Source: Nanoarchaeota archaeon (GTDB lineage Archaea > EX4484-52 > LFW-46). Taken from it: a DNA stretch of 32,036 nt. Below the pieces are notes generated by a model, which had not been told where the DNA came from, searched no databases, and was given only the letters and a program-made list of their open reading frames with translations. Below, piece after piece: positions 1 to 7,362 of the stretch (positions are counted from its first letter, which is position 1; every line of letters begins with the position of its first letter). The DNA lies in assembly GCA_018897155.1 (NCBI GenBank), contig JAHILE010000020.1, positions 1 to 32,036 on the forward strand, written 5' to 3'. Both the position numbers and the translations under genes were made by a program.

Positions 1-180
1 ACCGCTTCCGAAGACCTGCACCGGCGCGGTTTTCGCGCATTGTCCCTTAAAGACGCCCATGTTCCACAAGACTGCGGCGACAATGACGATTGCTAGAATT
101 GCCCAGCCGTAAGTCATTAAGAATTCTGTTGCCGCTTGTCCTTTTTTCATCACGCTAGATTGTTTTATATTCCCTTTCAT
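1..180 (-). CDS. Type IV pilin-like protein, class III signal peptide (3' end off window)
   Basis: Sixty codons are visible before the window edge. The N-terminus reads MKGNIKQSSVMKKGQAATEF and continues with LMTYGWAILAIVIVAAVLW, a typical archaeal class III (type IV pilin) signal: a basic leader, the KKGQAATEF processing site and a hydrophobic helix. Such proteins are cut by an EppA/FlaK-like prepilin peptidase and built into a surface filament by the ATPase and TadC-like proteins encoded just upstream on the same strand. The ATG at 180 follows a GAGGTT Shine-Dalgarno sequence at 187-192 and its own TATA box near 234-244, so it may be made in excess over the assembly proteins. An internal ATG at 150 is a possible alternative start. 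The C-terminal part and final length are unknown. Confidence 0.85.
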   Translation of the reverse strand, partial: MKGNIKQSSVMKKGQAATEFLMTYGWAILAIVIVAAVLWNMGVFKGQCAKTAPVQVFGSG

Positions 181-233
181 ACGTATAACCTCTTCGAGAT
201 AGCATAGTTGTAACTATTAATATGGTTGCCTCA

Positions 234-244
234 GTTTATATACT
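234..244 (-). promoter_or_regulatory. TATA box for the pilin gene
   Basis: On the minus strand AGTATATAAAC lies about 60 bp upstream of the pilin ATG, giving a leader of roughly 35 nt that contains the GAGGTT ribosome binding site. This is a separate promoter inside the pilus operon, in the gap after the TadC-like gene. Confidence 0.5.
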
Positions 245-285
245 TTAGGTATGCTGATTATGCCAAAAAAACGCTGCGGAACTAT

Positions 286-1290
286 TCATAGTCCAAGCAT
301 TGAACCGAAAACACTCCATAGAATTGCCTTTGCTCCAAGGAAAAGCGCCATGGCGGCAGCCATTAAAATGGGGGCGTATTTTATGCCCTGTTTCGGGCTT
401 CCGGTCTGAATTATAGATATCAAAAGACCTGAAAAAAAGGTCGTTATAAGAATAGCTGCCATTGCAAAGTTCGAAAATGTCTGCGGATCCAATTCAGCAG
501 GTGATGAAATTGTCAAAAAACTGCCGCTGGATGACGTCATTTCAGATGTGTCGGGACCTCCGGCCTGCTGGCCCCACATAGAGCCTATGGCAGTCACCAT
601 ATATGTTGAAACCGCAAATAATATTGGCGCACCTATAACGCCTGCGATTATTATGAACATGACATACATTGCGACAGTGGATTTAATCTCACGCTGAAGC
701 GTCTCGCTATTCCTTATATCCAGGGCGGTTTCCTCAAGGAGCTTTGCAATAGACCCTCCGCTTTTTATGCCTTCTGCCAAAAGATCAATAACGTGTTCAA
801 GAGTATCTGATTTTATTTTTTTCATCATATTCTGCAATGAGTCTTCAACAGAATTGCCACCATATATTTTGAATGCCGCCGCTTTGAAATGGTCGGACAA
901 TATACCGAATTCGGGCCTTGCGGAGAATAATATGGCGCGATCTATCGTAAGGCCGGATTTTATATTTGCTGAGGTGAGAAGAAGTATATCTGGAAGAACG
1001 CTTTCAATTTCGCGCTTTTTTGTGTCCGCCAATGTTGTGAAAAAAAGATAAGGTGCGGAAAACAGGGAAAGTATGATAAATAGCGTTGGGATCATTGAAT
1101 ATATAAAAGTGATTCGGATTACAAAATAAAGAAATAAAAAATTAAGCGTTGCCCCTATTGCAAGAGCGCCATAAAAATACGTTATAAACTCGTCAAAGCC
1201 ATGTTCCATTCCAGCATATTTTGATTCTAATTTTAGTGTTTCAACATATGATTTTGGGAGTTTGCTGCAAATATATTTTCCGATATACAT
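286..1290 (-). CDS. TadC/FlaJ-like type II secretion F domain membrane protein
   Basis: This 334-aa protein has hydrophobic segments near residues 40-85, 205-235 and 270-330, flanking a cytoplasmic helical domain (about 95-200) with the T2SSF pattern: 'LLLTSANIKSGLTIDRAI' followed by 'LAEGIKSGGSIAKLLEETA'. T2SSF proteins form the membrane platform that couples the secretion ATPase to filament assembly. It is the third gene of the ATPase - T2SSF - T2SSF - pilin series. The ATG at 1290 is preceded by GAGGTGG about 10 nt upstream, which supports this start. Two different T2SSF proteins in tandem resemble the TadB/TadC pair. The family is clear; which filament it builds (adhesion pilus or other) is not shown by the sequence. 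Confidence 0.85.
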   Translation of the reverse strand: MYIGKYICSKLPKSYVETLKLESKYAGMEHGFDEFITYFYGALAIGATLNFLFLYFVIRITFIYSMIPTLFIILSLFSAPYLFFTTLADTKKREIESVLPDILLLTSANIKSGLTIDRAILFSARPEFGILSDHFKAAAFKIYGGNSVEDSLQNMMKKIKSDTLEHVIDLLAEGIKSGGSIAKLLEETALDIRNSETLQREIKSTVAMYVMFIIIAGVIGAPILFAVSTYMVTAIGSMWGQQAGGPDTSEMTSSSGSFLTISSPAELDPQTFSNFAMAAILITTFFSGLLISIIQTGSPKQGIKYAPILMAAAMALFLGAKAILWSVFGSMLGL

Positions 1291-1395
1291 AAATTTTATG
1301 CCACCTCATTATTATACTTCACAATAAACATCACAAATAACCGATTATCAAGTTTCTATAACAAAAAACAATCCTTAAACAATATGACTTTTTGT

Positions 1396-2262
1396 TCACA
1401 CTTTAACATTTGGTCTTTTATCCTTTATGATGTTCACGAAAAATGCCTGAAATATGGCAAGCCCGACAATAACCGCCGCCAATAACTCACTCCCTATACT
1501 GCCTCCGGCAAACATTGAAAGCACTATCAGGAAAGTTATTCCAAGTGACGGAATGATTATAGCAACCATCATATACATCAAAGTCATCGGATTAAGCTCC
1601 TGCCCGTATTTCTTTATTGAAATTAGCTGCTGCTTTATTATGTCATCGACTGTCGCTGAAAGTGAAGCGTCTATATCCGTTCCAGTTTTGAGCGAATTAA
1701 GTATTTGCCAGAAAGCCCTTCTGAAATTATATGATGGGCTCTTGAAAATACTTTCTTCTATCGCCTCGATTTCCGATTTGCCGGCGTTGATTTCCTCAAC
1801 AATATCCCTGATTTCGTCAGAGGCTGCGCCATATTTTTCCGATATCGCAACAAGCCCGTTATAAAGCGGAATACCGCTTTTGACTTCTATCAGCAAGTGC
1901 CTCAAAGCATACGGAAGCTCACGCTCTATTTCTTTCGCGCGCTTCAATCCCTTTACTTTTGGAAGATAAAGAGAAGAATAAAAGGAAAACAGGAAAAGAA
2001 CCGGAGCCATAACAATGCCGATGTAAATTATCTGCACATTATTCGACGAAATACCAACAACTGCAAGCCCCGCCCCAGCCATCATACCCATATTCGTGCC
2101 GGATGATAACGCCTCAGCAATGTGCTCTTCAAGGGCGTGCGGCGATTTTACCTGCATCAAATATATTTTAAGGTGGCTAAAAAAGGGCTTCAGCGCAACA
2201 CCTGCCTTAAGAAACATTTTCGATGCCTTTAATCTTGCGTCTTTTTCGTACATTTCACACAC
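1396..2262 (-). CDS. TadB/FlaJ-like type II secretion F domain membrane protein
   Basis: This 288-aa protein is the second T2SSF platform protein of the operon. After a basic N-terminus it has a hydrophobic pair at about residues 55-95. The cytoplasmic T2SSF domain follows, with 'ELPYALRHLLIEVKSGIPLY' and 'FWQILNSLKTGTDIDASL', and then C-terminal membrane segments at about 225-280. It sits between the ATPase gene (150 bp upstream) and the second T2SSF gene (105 bp downstream), all on the minus strand. Archaeal pilus systems often use either one double-length FlaJ-type protein or two half-size TadB/TadC-type proteins, and this locus uses two. No obvious defect is seen. Confidence 0.85.
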   Translation of the reverse strand: MCEMYEKDARLKASKMFLKAGVALKPFFSHLKIYLMQVKSPHALEEHIAEALSSGTNMGMMAGAGLAVVGISSNNVQIIYIGIVMAPVLFLFSFYSSLYLPKVKGLKRAKEIERELPYALRHLLIEVKSGIPLYNGLVAISEKYGAASDEIRDIVEEINAGKSEIEAIEESIFKSPSYNFRRAFWQILNSLKTGTDIDASLSATVDDIIKQQLISIKKYGQELNPMTLMYMMVAIIIPSLGITFLIVLSMFAGGSIGSELLAAVIVGLAIFQAFFVNIIKDKRPNVKV

Positions 2263-2310
2263 CCATATAAGAAAGTTCTGCCGAAAGCCATGGAATTATT
2301 TGTGCGTTAT

Positions 2311-2414
2311 TTTCCAGGATTCTACTGGAAATCAGCTCACACGCCGTTGCGCGTTCGAAGCTTTCCATGCTTCGCATGGAAAAAAATAGAAATTGCACAA
2401 ATTTAGGCAATTTC
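2311..2414. repeat. Three hairpins in the ATPase-TadB intergenic gap
   Basis: Three perfect inverted repeats lie in 104 bp: TTTCCAG/CTGGAAA (2311-2331, 7-nt loop), TTTCCATGC/GCATGGAAA (2362-2382, loop TTC) and GAAATTGC/GCAATTTC (2389-2414, 10-nt loop). The last begins 2 bp beyond the ATPase stop codon in the direction of minus-strand transcription. They could be RNA processing or attenuation structures within the pilus operon, or a dispersed repeat. The middle one resembles a hairpin at 16664-16682. Confidence 0.7.
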
Positions 2415-2415
2415 T

Positions 2416-4344
2416 TTATTTTTTCTCTACAGCCTGCCGCACCTCATCCATCAACTCAGCTCCCAAAATCCCTTCGGGATTTGCATCGCTTCTAGCCGCC
2501 GATATCACTGCTTTATCATTTTTATAATATTCTGCAAAAACCTTTCCGACGCTGTTGACTGTTTTTATACCATGACTGACCATCCATTTAAGGATACATT
2601 CCTTGTCTTTAAGGTTCGTCTCTATTTCAGCATCATTCATGCCAGTATACATATTTATTTCGTTGAATATTCTAAACGTTTTGTTAGCTTTTTCAAGAAC
2701 ATCCGACTTAGGATTCCAACGGTACACTATATTCAGCTTATTTTCAGTTGCGCTTACAGGAACTATTTCTCCGACTTCAAGAGTGCGCCGTATTCCAAGC
2801 CTTCTGTGCCGGTATTGCACAACAACCATATGAAGCGCATTAAGCATGGCTTCAGGAAGGCTGATTGGTGGATTCATAAGGCGCTGATATGCCTGATGTG
2901 CGTTATCCGCATGAAAAGTTGCATAGGCAGAGTGACCAGTCCTTATGGCCTCAAACATAACCTCAACCTCTTTTTCTCGCCTGATTTCACCGATTATTAT
3001 CCTATCCGGCCTCATACGAAGACAATTCATCAGCAAATCCAGCATTGAGACGCCGCCCTTGCCTTCGGGATTGGGTTCTCTTGATGAAAATGGTATCCAT
3101 TGGAGAAATTTCGGCAGGTTTATTTCTCTTGTATCTTCTATTGAAATTATTCTTTGATTCGGAGGTATAAACGGCATAAGAGTGTTCAAAAAAGAAGTCT
3201 TTCCGGATGCTGTACCTCCGACAACAAGGATATTTAGCTCGTATTGTATCGCAAGCCAGATAAGCGCTACAGCCTCAGTTGAAATAGTCTTTACTTTAGG
3301 TTCTAATAAATGTATTATAGTCCACGGCGACCTTGCGAATTTTCTGATAGTGATTGTGTTTCCAACTGTAGATATGGGAAAAAGCGTCGCATTGACACGA
3401 TCTCCGGTGTAAAGATGCGCATCCATCAAAGGATAAAGATTAGTTATCTGCCGCCCCACACGTCGGCCGATAGAACTTGAATAATTGTAAATCAATTCTT
3501 CATTTTCAAGGATAACTGTTGTCTTGAGCCAACCATGTCTTTTATGGTATACCCAAATAGGATCCTTACTGTTATTTATAACAATCTCCTCAAGCTGATT
3601 ATCCGCAAGAAGAAGCTCGATTATGCCCAGGCCGAGCATTTCATGAATGAGGTATCCCACAAGAATATTTTCGTCATTTTCCGATGTTCCGGGAAGATAT
3701 TTTTTCATCAATTCATGCGCCTTAGTGGAGAATTTTTGCTTGACAGATATTATCGCAGTAGGATCAACAAACTCTTTTGTGGAAAGATTTATAAGAGTTA
3801 TAAGCTCTTCTCTTATCGAATTTAGTATTGAATGCGTTGCAGTTGGGATCTGGGGGTATATCAAGCGATATATGGGAACGTATTCTGTCGGTGGAGAGTA
3901 GATATACACTTCTGCAGGTACGCCATCCGAGCTTACAATATATGTGTCCATGCTGCAGGTATTGAGCTTAAATGTTTCCATCTCTTTTTTCTGCAAGCTG
4001 GTTTTATCATCCGGTAAAGGTGAATGTGTGTTATTTTTTGATTTAGATGGCTGAGAAAGCAATTTATCGCCAGTGTGTGGCGGCAAAACACGCATGACTG
4101 GATTCTGCTCTTTTACGGCATTATAGGGCTCAAATGTTTTCGTTTTTTTAGGAATTCTTCGCCTGACATGCTTGCGATTGGTTACTGTGTGTTTTATTTC
4201 CTCAAGCATTTTTTTTACATCGTCGCTTACTTGTCTGATTTTTCCAGATTCAGGCTTATGCGCTACCCGGGGTTTTGCCTTTTTTTGAGAATCCTGACGG
4301 TTCACTTTTTTGTGTTTTCCCTTACCCGAAGCCGCACGAGACAT
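2416..4344 (-). CDS. TadA/FlaI-type pilus assembly ATPase with long basic N-terminal extension
   Basis: This 642-aa protein is a secretion/type IV pilus motor ATPase (VirB11/TadA/FlaI class), expected to form a hexamer under the membrane and power subunit insertion. Walker A is GGTASGKTS, with the lysine at residue 382. It is followed by 'IISIEDTREI' (acidic Walker B-like), 'LRMRPDRIIIGEIR' and 'TGHSAYATFHADNA' (His box). The N-terminal domain (about 130-370) contains 'YLIHEMLGLGIIELLLADNQLEEIVIN', typical of this family. Residues 1-125 form a Lys/Arg/His-rich, low-complexity tail absent from usual ~500-aa members, possibly a binding tail. The ATG at 4344 is about 26 bp from a TATA box, suggesting a leaderless mRNA. 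It is the first gene of the pilus operon. Confidence 0.92.
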   Translation of the reverse strand: MSRAASGKGKHKKVNRQDSQKKAKPRVAHKPESGKIRQVSDDVKKMLEEIKHTVTNRKHVRRRIPKKTKTFEPYNAVKEQNPVMRVLPPHTGDKLLSQPSKSKNNTHSPLPDDKTSLQKKEMETFKLNTCSMDTYIVSSDGVPAEVYIYSPPTEYVPIYRLIYPQIPTATHSILNSIREELITLINLSTKEFVDPTAIISVKQKFSTKAHELMKKYLPGTSENDENILVGYLIHEMLGLGIIELLLADNQLEEIVINNSKDPIWVYHKRHGWLKTTVILENEELIYNYSSSIGRRVGRQITNLYPLMDAHLYTGDRVNATLFPISTVGNTITIRKFARSPWTIIHLLEPKVKTISTEAVALIWLAIQYELNILVVGGTASGKTSFLNTLMPFIPPNQRIISIEDTREINLPKFLQWIPFSSREPNPEGKGGVSMLDLLMNCLRMRPDRIIIGEIRREKEVEVMFEAIRTGHSAYATFHADNAHQAYQRLMNPPISLPEAMLNALHMVVVQYRHRRLGIRRTLEVGEIVPVSATENKLNIVYRWNPKSDVLEKANKTFRIFNEINMYTGMNDAEIETNLKDKECILKWMVSHGIKTVNSVGKVFAEYYKNDKAVISAARSDANPEGILGAELMDEVRQAVEKK

Positions 4345-4365
4345 AATTAATAAATGTGCGCGATT

Positions 4366-4375
4366 GTATATATAC
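4366..4375 (-). promoter_or_regulatory. TATA box for the pilus ATPase operon
   Basis: GTATATATAC centred near 4370 lies about 26 bp upstream of the ATPase ATG at 4344. This is the standard archaeal TATA-to-start distance, so the transcript would begin at or beside the start codon. Confidence 0.6.
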
Positions 4376-4380
4376 CTTCA

Positions 4381-4509
4381 ATGTTTGCGGGATTTGAAAT
4401 TAAACGCAAACTTGAAGGGCTTGAAACGCCGATAACTATGAATGCGTTTCATGAAGTGCGCACTGAAGGAGGTTCTTTGAAAATGGCGCGTATCTGCAAA
4501 GAATATTAA
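4381..4509 (+). CDS. Small ORF or gene fragment, 42 aa
   Basis: An ATG-to-TAA frame of 42 codons begins MFAGFEIKRKLEGLETP and ends KMARICKEY. The composition resembles a real protein fragment (amphipathic, with balanced codons), but I recognise no family. The only TATA-like element upstream (4366-4375) is too close to the ATG to serve it and fits the opposite gene better. It may be the residual 3' end of a lost gene in the gap between the divergent ATPase and repeat-protein genes. Confidence 0.22.
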   Translation: MFAGFEIKRKLEGLETPITMNAFHEVRTEGGSLKMARICKEY

Positions 4510-4533
4510 GTAACTAGTAGGTAACAACACAAC

Positions 4534-4548
4534 CGAAAGCTTTATATA
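4534..4548 (+). promoter_or_regulatory. Distal BRE/TATA promoter of the 780-aa gene
   Basis: CGAAAGCTTTATATA has the purine-rich BRE followed by a strong archaeal TATA box. A near copy lies 68 bp downstream at 4602-4615, and a third, AAAGCTTTAAATAC on the minus strand, at 11014-11029. Confidence 0.6.
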
Positions 4549-4601
4549 CTGGCGCGACCAATAGAATACCATCGTAATTTACCTTGTGGTAGTAACTTTA
4601 C

Positions 4602-4615
4602 AAAAGCTTTATATA
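4602..4615 (+). promoter_or_regulatory. Proximal BRE/TATA promoter of the 780-aa gene
   Basis: AAAAGCTTTATATA lies about 60 bp upstream of the ATG at 4673. Transcription from about 4636 would give a leader of ~35 nt carrying the GGTGAT Shine-Dalgarno sequence at 4664-4669. Together with the distal copy this makes a tandem promoter, suggesting strong or dual control. Confidence 0.65.
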
Positions 4616-4672
4616 CAAGTTCAATACATAATATGGGTAGTTACGAGATAGGAATGATATTTTGGTGATACT

Positions 4673-7015
4673 ATGGTAAACCACTTCAACAAAGATGGTA
4701 TGGTAACAGATCTGATAGGTATGTATCTGTCTGATGCCACACTACAAACATTATCACAGGAAAAACTCATAGATGTATTTTCGAATAAAATTAAAGCTGA
4801 CTGCGATATTTATACAGATAACGCATCCGCATACTTTACAGATGCTAAAGAATCTAAATCAAGATATGATAGCATCCCTATAGACCTCACAGGATTGACT
4901 AACGTACAACAAAAAGAAAGAGCGGGTCAAAGAGAGTCTTATTGGCATGAGCTTGAACGCGCCGAAAGAATTCTGGAAGGACTTGAAACGGAAGTAAAAG
5001 AAATTTCTGAAGCAGCTACAAAAGAGGTAACTACATTAGTAAACCTTAAAAAAGAATATGCTGAATTAAATCGCCCTTCTCAAACACCAATAGCAAATAT
5101 AAACATTCTAAAAAATACGGCATTTTCATCAGCAATCAATGAAACATATCCTGAGAAGACCATGTCAGACTATAAAGATATTTTATCTAATATTGATTAT
5201 AGTAATGATCAAGAAGTCAAAGACATTCTTAATGCAACAAATGCGGTATTCGTTGGTGGTGTTAGCTCTTTAGAAGCAATATATAAAAATAAATCGACTT
5301 TTGAAAATGCTATAACTAAGCTAAAAACAAAGAAATCTTCGTTTGATACTGCTGCAGGAACTGTACTCAATACTGCAAATTTCAACACCTACAAAACAAA
5401 TCTTGAGGCTGCCGAAAAACTCTATAATGAGTTTCAAGAAGTAAATCTTACTCCTCGACCCGTAATTCCTGATCCTGATATACCTGCGTTCAAAGATGCT
5501 GCATATTTAGCCGCTATCGCACACAGATATCCGGAAAATATTATCACACTCTATAAAGATACCCTCGCAGAAAGCGATTATATCAATGATCCTACAGTCA
5601 GTACAGAACTAGCAATGTTGAACGGACTATTTTCAGCAAATTCAAATCCTTTGGAAGTCATAATTGACAATAAGTCCGAAATTGAAAAGAAAATAAACAA
5701 ACTAAAGACTAAAAAAGCATCTTTTGACACTGCATCAGGAACCGTTCTTAACACCGCAGACTTCACTACGTATAAAACCGATATAACAAATTATAACGAC
5801 AAACGCAAAGAACTGGGTAATTACACATCTGCGCCAACTGACTTAAACAGAGCATGGCTAAGTGTTGTCAAAACATTCGGAAAGAAATTTGTAAATGGTG
5901 CTGCGCTCACAGATGCTGAAAAAAAGAACAAAGACTACAAAAAAATCTCCGGAGCATATCTAAGTTCTAAAATCGACGAAGCTTATGGAACTGCAGATTT
6001 TATAGAAAATGAACTGATACGCATAAATGGTTTAGCATCCCGAAAAGATGCTCTTAAACAGCTAACAACGCTTCAGGAAGACATAGACTCAGTAAAAGAC
6101 GGCGTTCTTGAAACACTGAACGAAGAGCTCAAAGATGCCTATAAAAACGTCATCATGGGCTCAAAACTTGATGCCAAAAGCAACAATACTGGCGAATTCG
6201 ACTGGTTAATGTTCAGCAAGGATAACAAAATTGTAGAAGATCACAATGTCGGAACATATGCACAGGGTGGTATTGGAATGTTCCAGGAAATGCTTCTTGC
6301 AGATCCAGATTTAGAAACGGAATTCTTTGATCTTGAAAAGAAAGTTGTTGGCAAGCACAAGAGAGCATCGTCATGGCTCTATGGCGGATTCTTCAATAGA
6401 AAGAAAAACAACCGAATCGGTGTTGATGAAGCCCTGAAACTCGGACTCGGATATGCAGTATATCTCAATCATTCTGAAGACATAGCGGACGACTTAAACT
6501 ACACATGGAGGGATATACGAGACTTACACGCTTTTGGTGCTTCAAACAGCATTGAAGAGATTATGCATGTTTACCACGGTGCTTCAAAGCTCGGCGAAAA
6601 AATCAACGACACCACGGCTGAATGGACTACACGCGAGAGTGGTGGATATAAAGCGCTTGACAACTACATCAACGGCCGTTCAGGCTTTAGCTTTAAGTTT
6701 GTTGACACCTTGTGGGACTTCGTAGGAACAAAAATATCAGCATTCACCAAAAAAGAACATAAATACGATGTTGACATAAGTGCAATAGAATCTAAATCAC
6801 ACCCGCACATACAGTTAGCCCTTGGACTTTTAGGCGCTGGAGCGATTGTAACTGCAACAGCGGATGAAACTGCAAGAGCTTTGGGATCTGACAAGAGCCT
6901 GTCTGAAAAAGCAATTGAAGCGCTCAAGCCGATTGGAGAGCTTGGCAAAGAATACTTTGTGTCTAAAGCAGTAGTTGGAGAAGCCCTTGGAGAAGCGGCT
7001 AAACATGTAAAATAA
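4673..7015 (+). CDS. Unrecognised 780-aa protein with duplicated internal repeat
   Basis: I do not recognise a family. The protein is long, mostly helical and charged, with no N-terminal signal peptide and only one clear cysteine (about residue 44). A unit of about 95 residues occurs twice, at about 150-243 and 277-370. Both copies end in a 'KLKTKK.SFDTA.GTVLNTA.F.TYKT' block, and each is preceded by a Pro-rich linker (NRPSQTP and LTPRPVIPDP). The C-terminal half (about 500-720) is non-repetitive, with many aromatic residues and 'GGFFNRKKNNRIGVDEALKLG'. A short hydrophobic stretch (about 720-735, 'LALGLLGAGAIVTATA') lies near the end. The ATG at 4673 has a GGTGAT ribosome binding site and two strong TATA boxes upstream. 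It is divergent from the pilus operon, so a surface or pilus-related role is possible but not shown. Confidence 0.8.
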   Translation: MVNHFNKDGMVTDLIGMYLSDATLQTLSQEKLIDVFSNKIKADCDIYTDNASAYFTDAKESKSRYDSIPIDLTGLTNVQQKERAGQRESYWHELERAERILEGLETEVKEISEAATKEVTTLVNLKKEYAELNRPSQTPIANINILKNTAFSSAINETYPEKTMSDYKDILSNIDYSNDQEVKDILNATNAVFVGGVSSLEAIYKNKSTFENAITKLKTKKSSFDTAAGTVLNTANFNTYKTNLEAAEKLYNEFQEVNLTPRPVIPDPDIPAFKDAAYLAAIAHRYPENIITLYKDTLAESDYINDPTVSTELAMLNGLFSANSNPLEVIIDNKSEIEKKINKLKTKKASFDTASGTVLNTADFTTYKTDITNYNDKRKELGNYTSAPTDLNRAWLSVVKTFGKKFVNGAALTDAEKKNKDYKKISGAYLSSKIDEAYGTADFIENELIRINGLASRKDALKQLTTLQEDIDSVKDGVLETLNEELKDAYKNVIMGSKLDAKSNNTGEFDWLMFSKDNKIVEDHNVGTYAQGGIGMFQEMLLADPDLETEFFDLEKKVVGKHKRASSWLYGGFFNRKKNNRIGVDEALKLGLGYAVYLNHSEDIADDLNYTWRDIRDLHAFGASNSIEEIMHVYHGASKLGEKINDTTAEWTTRESGGYKALDNYINGRSGFSFKFVDTLWDFVGTKISAFTKKEHKYDVDISAIESKSHPHIQLALGLLGAGAIVTATADETARALGSDKSLSEKAIEALKPIGELGKEYFVSKAVVGEALGEAAKHVK

Positions 7016-7072
7016 TGTCAAGCATCAAGCTGACTAAAAACCTATAATATCATCTCAACCAAAGATTTATGC

Positions 7073-7165
7073 ATGGCGCTATCATTCGGCAACATAGGCC
7101 TCTATAACTGGTTGTTAGTGGATATTCTTCAATTAAATTCCAGCCAGATAAGCAGAATTCTGTGA
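7073..7165 (+). pseudogene. Truncated copy of the 5' end of the 8701 gene
   Basis: The frame begins MALSFGNIGLYNWLL and stops after 30 codons. The intact gene at 8701 begins MALPFDIDIYNGLLG. The 22 bp around both start codons (7059-7080 and 8687-8708) are identical except for one base, and a TATA-like element lies at the same distance upstream of each. Beyond about 15 codons the likeness fades. It looks like a gene beginning left behind after duplication or insertion of the intervening ATPase gene. A short functional leaderless peptide is the alternative. Confidence 0.5.
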
Positions 7166-7277
7166 ATACGTCGGCGTTCTATTGAATAGCTACCCTACAT
7201 ACAGTGAAACATTTCCCATAACCTTCACCATATAGATGGTAGGTATTCTCATTCAATAGCTATAACCGCATTTTTCA

Positions 7278-7303
7278 AAAGTGAACTGTGTATAGTTCAC
7301 TTT
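7278..7303. promoter_or_regulatory. Palindromic operator candidate upstream of the COG1373 ATPase
   Basis: AAAGTGAACT - 6 nt - AGTTCACTTT is a perfect 10-bp inverted repeat. A second related site, AGTGAACTGTTCATAGT, follows at 7312-7328, just ahead of the TATA box (CATTTATAAAC, about 7331-7341). The TATA box is about 27 bp from the ATG at 7363, consistent with a leaderless transcript. The pairing of two GTGAAC sites beside the promoter suggests binding of a dimeric regulator. Confidence 0.55.
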
Positions 7304-7362
7304 ATTACAATAGTGAACTGTTCATAGTAACATTTATAAACTCCGGAGTACAATAACATTGC

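Larger units (their letters stand above)
7016..7362. other. Intergenic region with truncated gene start and operator-like repeat
   Basis: These 347 bp hold a leaderless 30-codon frame resembling the start of the gene at 8701 (listed separately), then about 115 bp without a convincing gene, then a palindrome and TATA box for the ATPase at 7363. The motif ATTSAATAGCTA occurs near 7180 and again near 7250. Confidence 0.5.

Noticed and set aside
1454-2389. Long plus-strand frames opposite the T2SSF genes
   Set aside because: They mirror well-supported minus-strand genes and show low-complexity, unlikely proteins.
2572-4350. Plus-strand frames opposite the pilus ATPase
   Set aside because: Shadows of a gene with clear Walker and His-box motifs.
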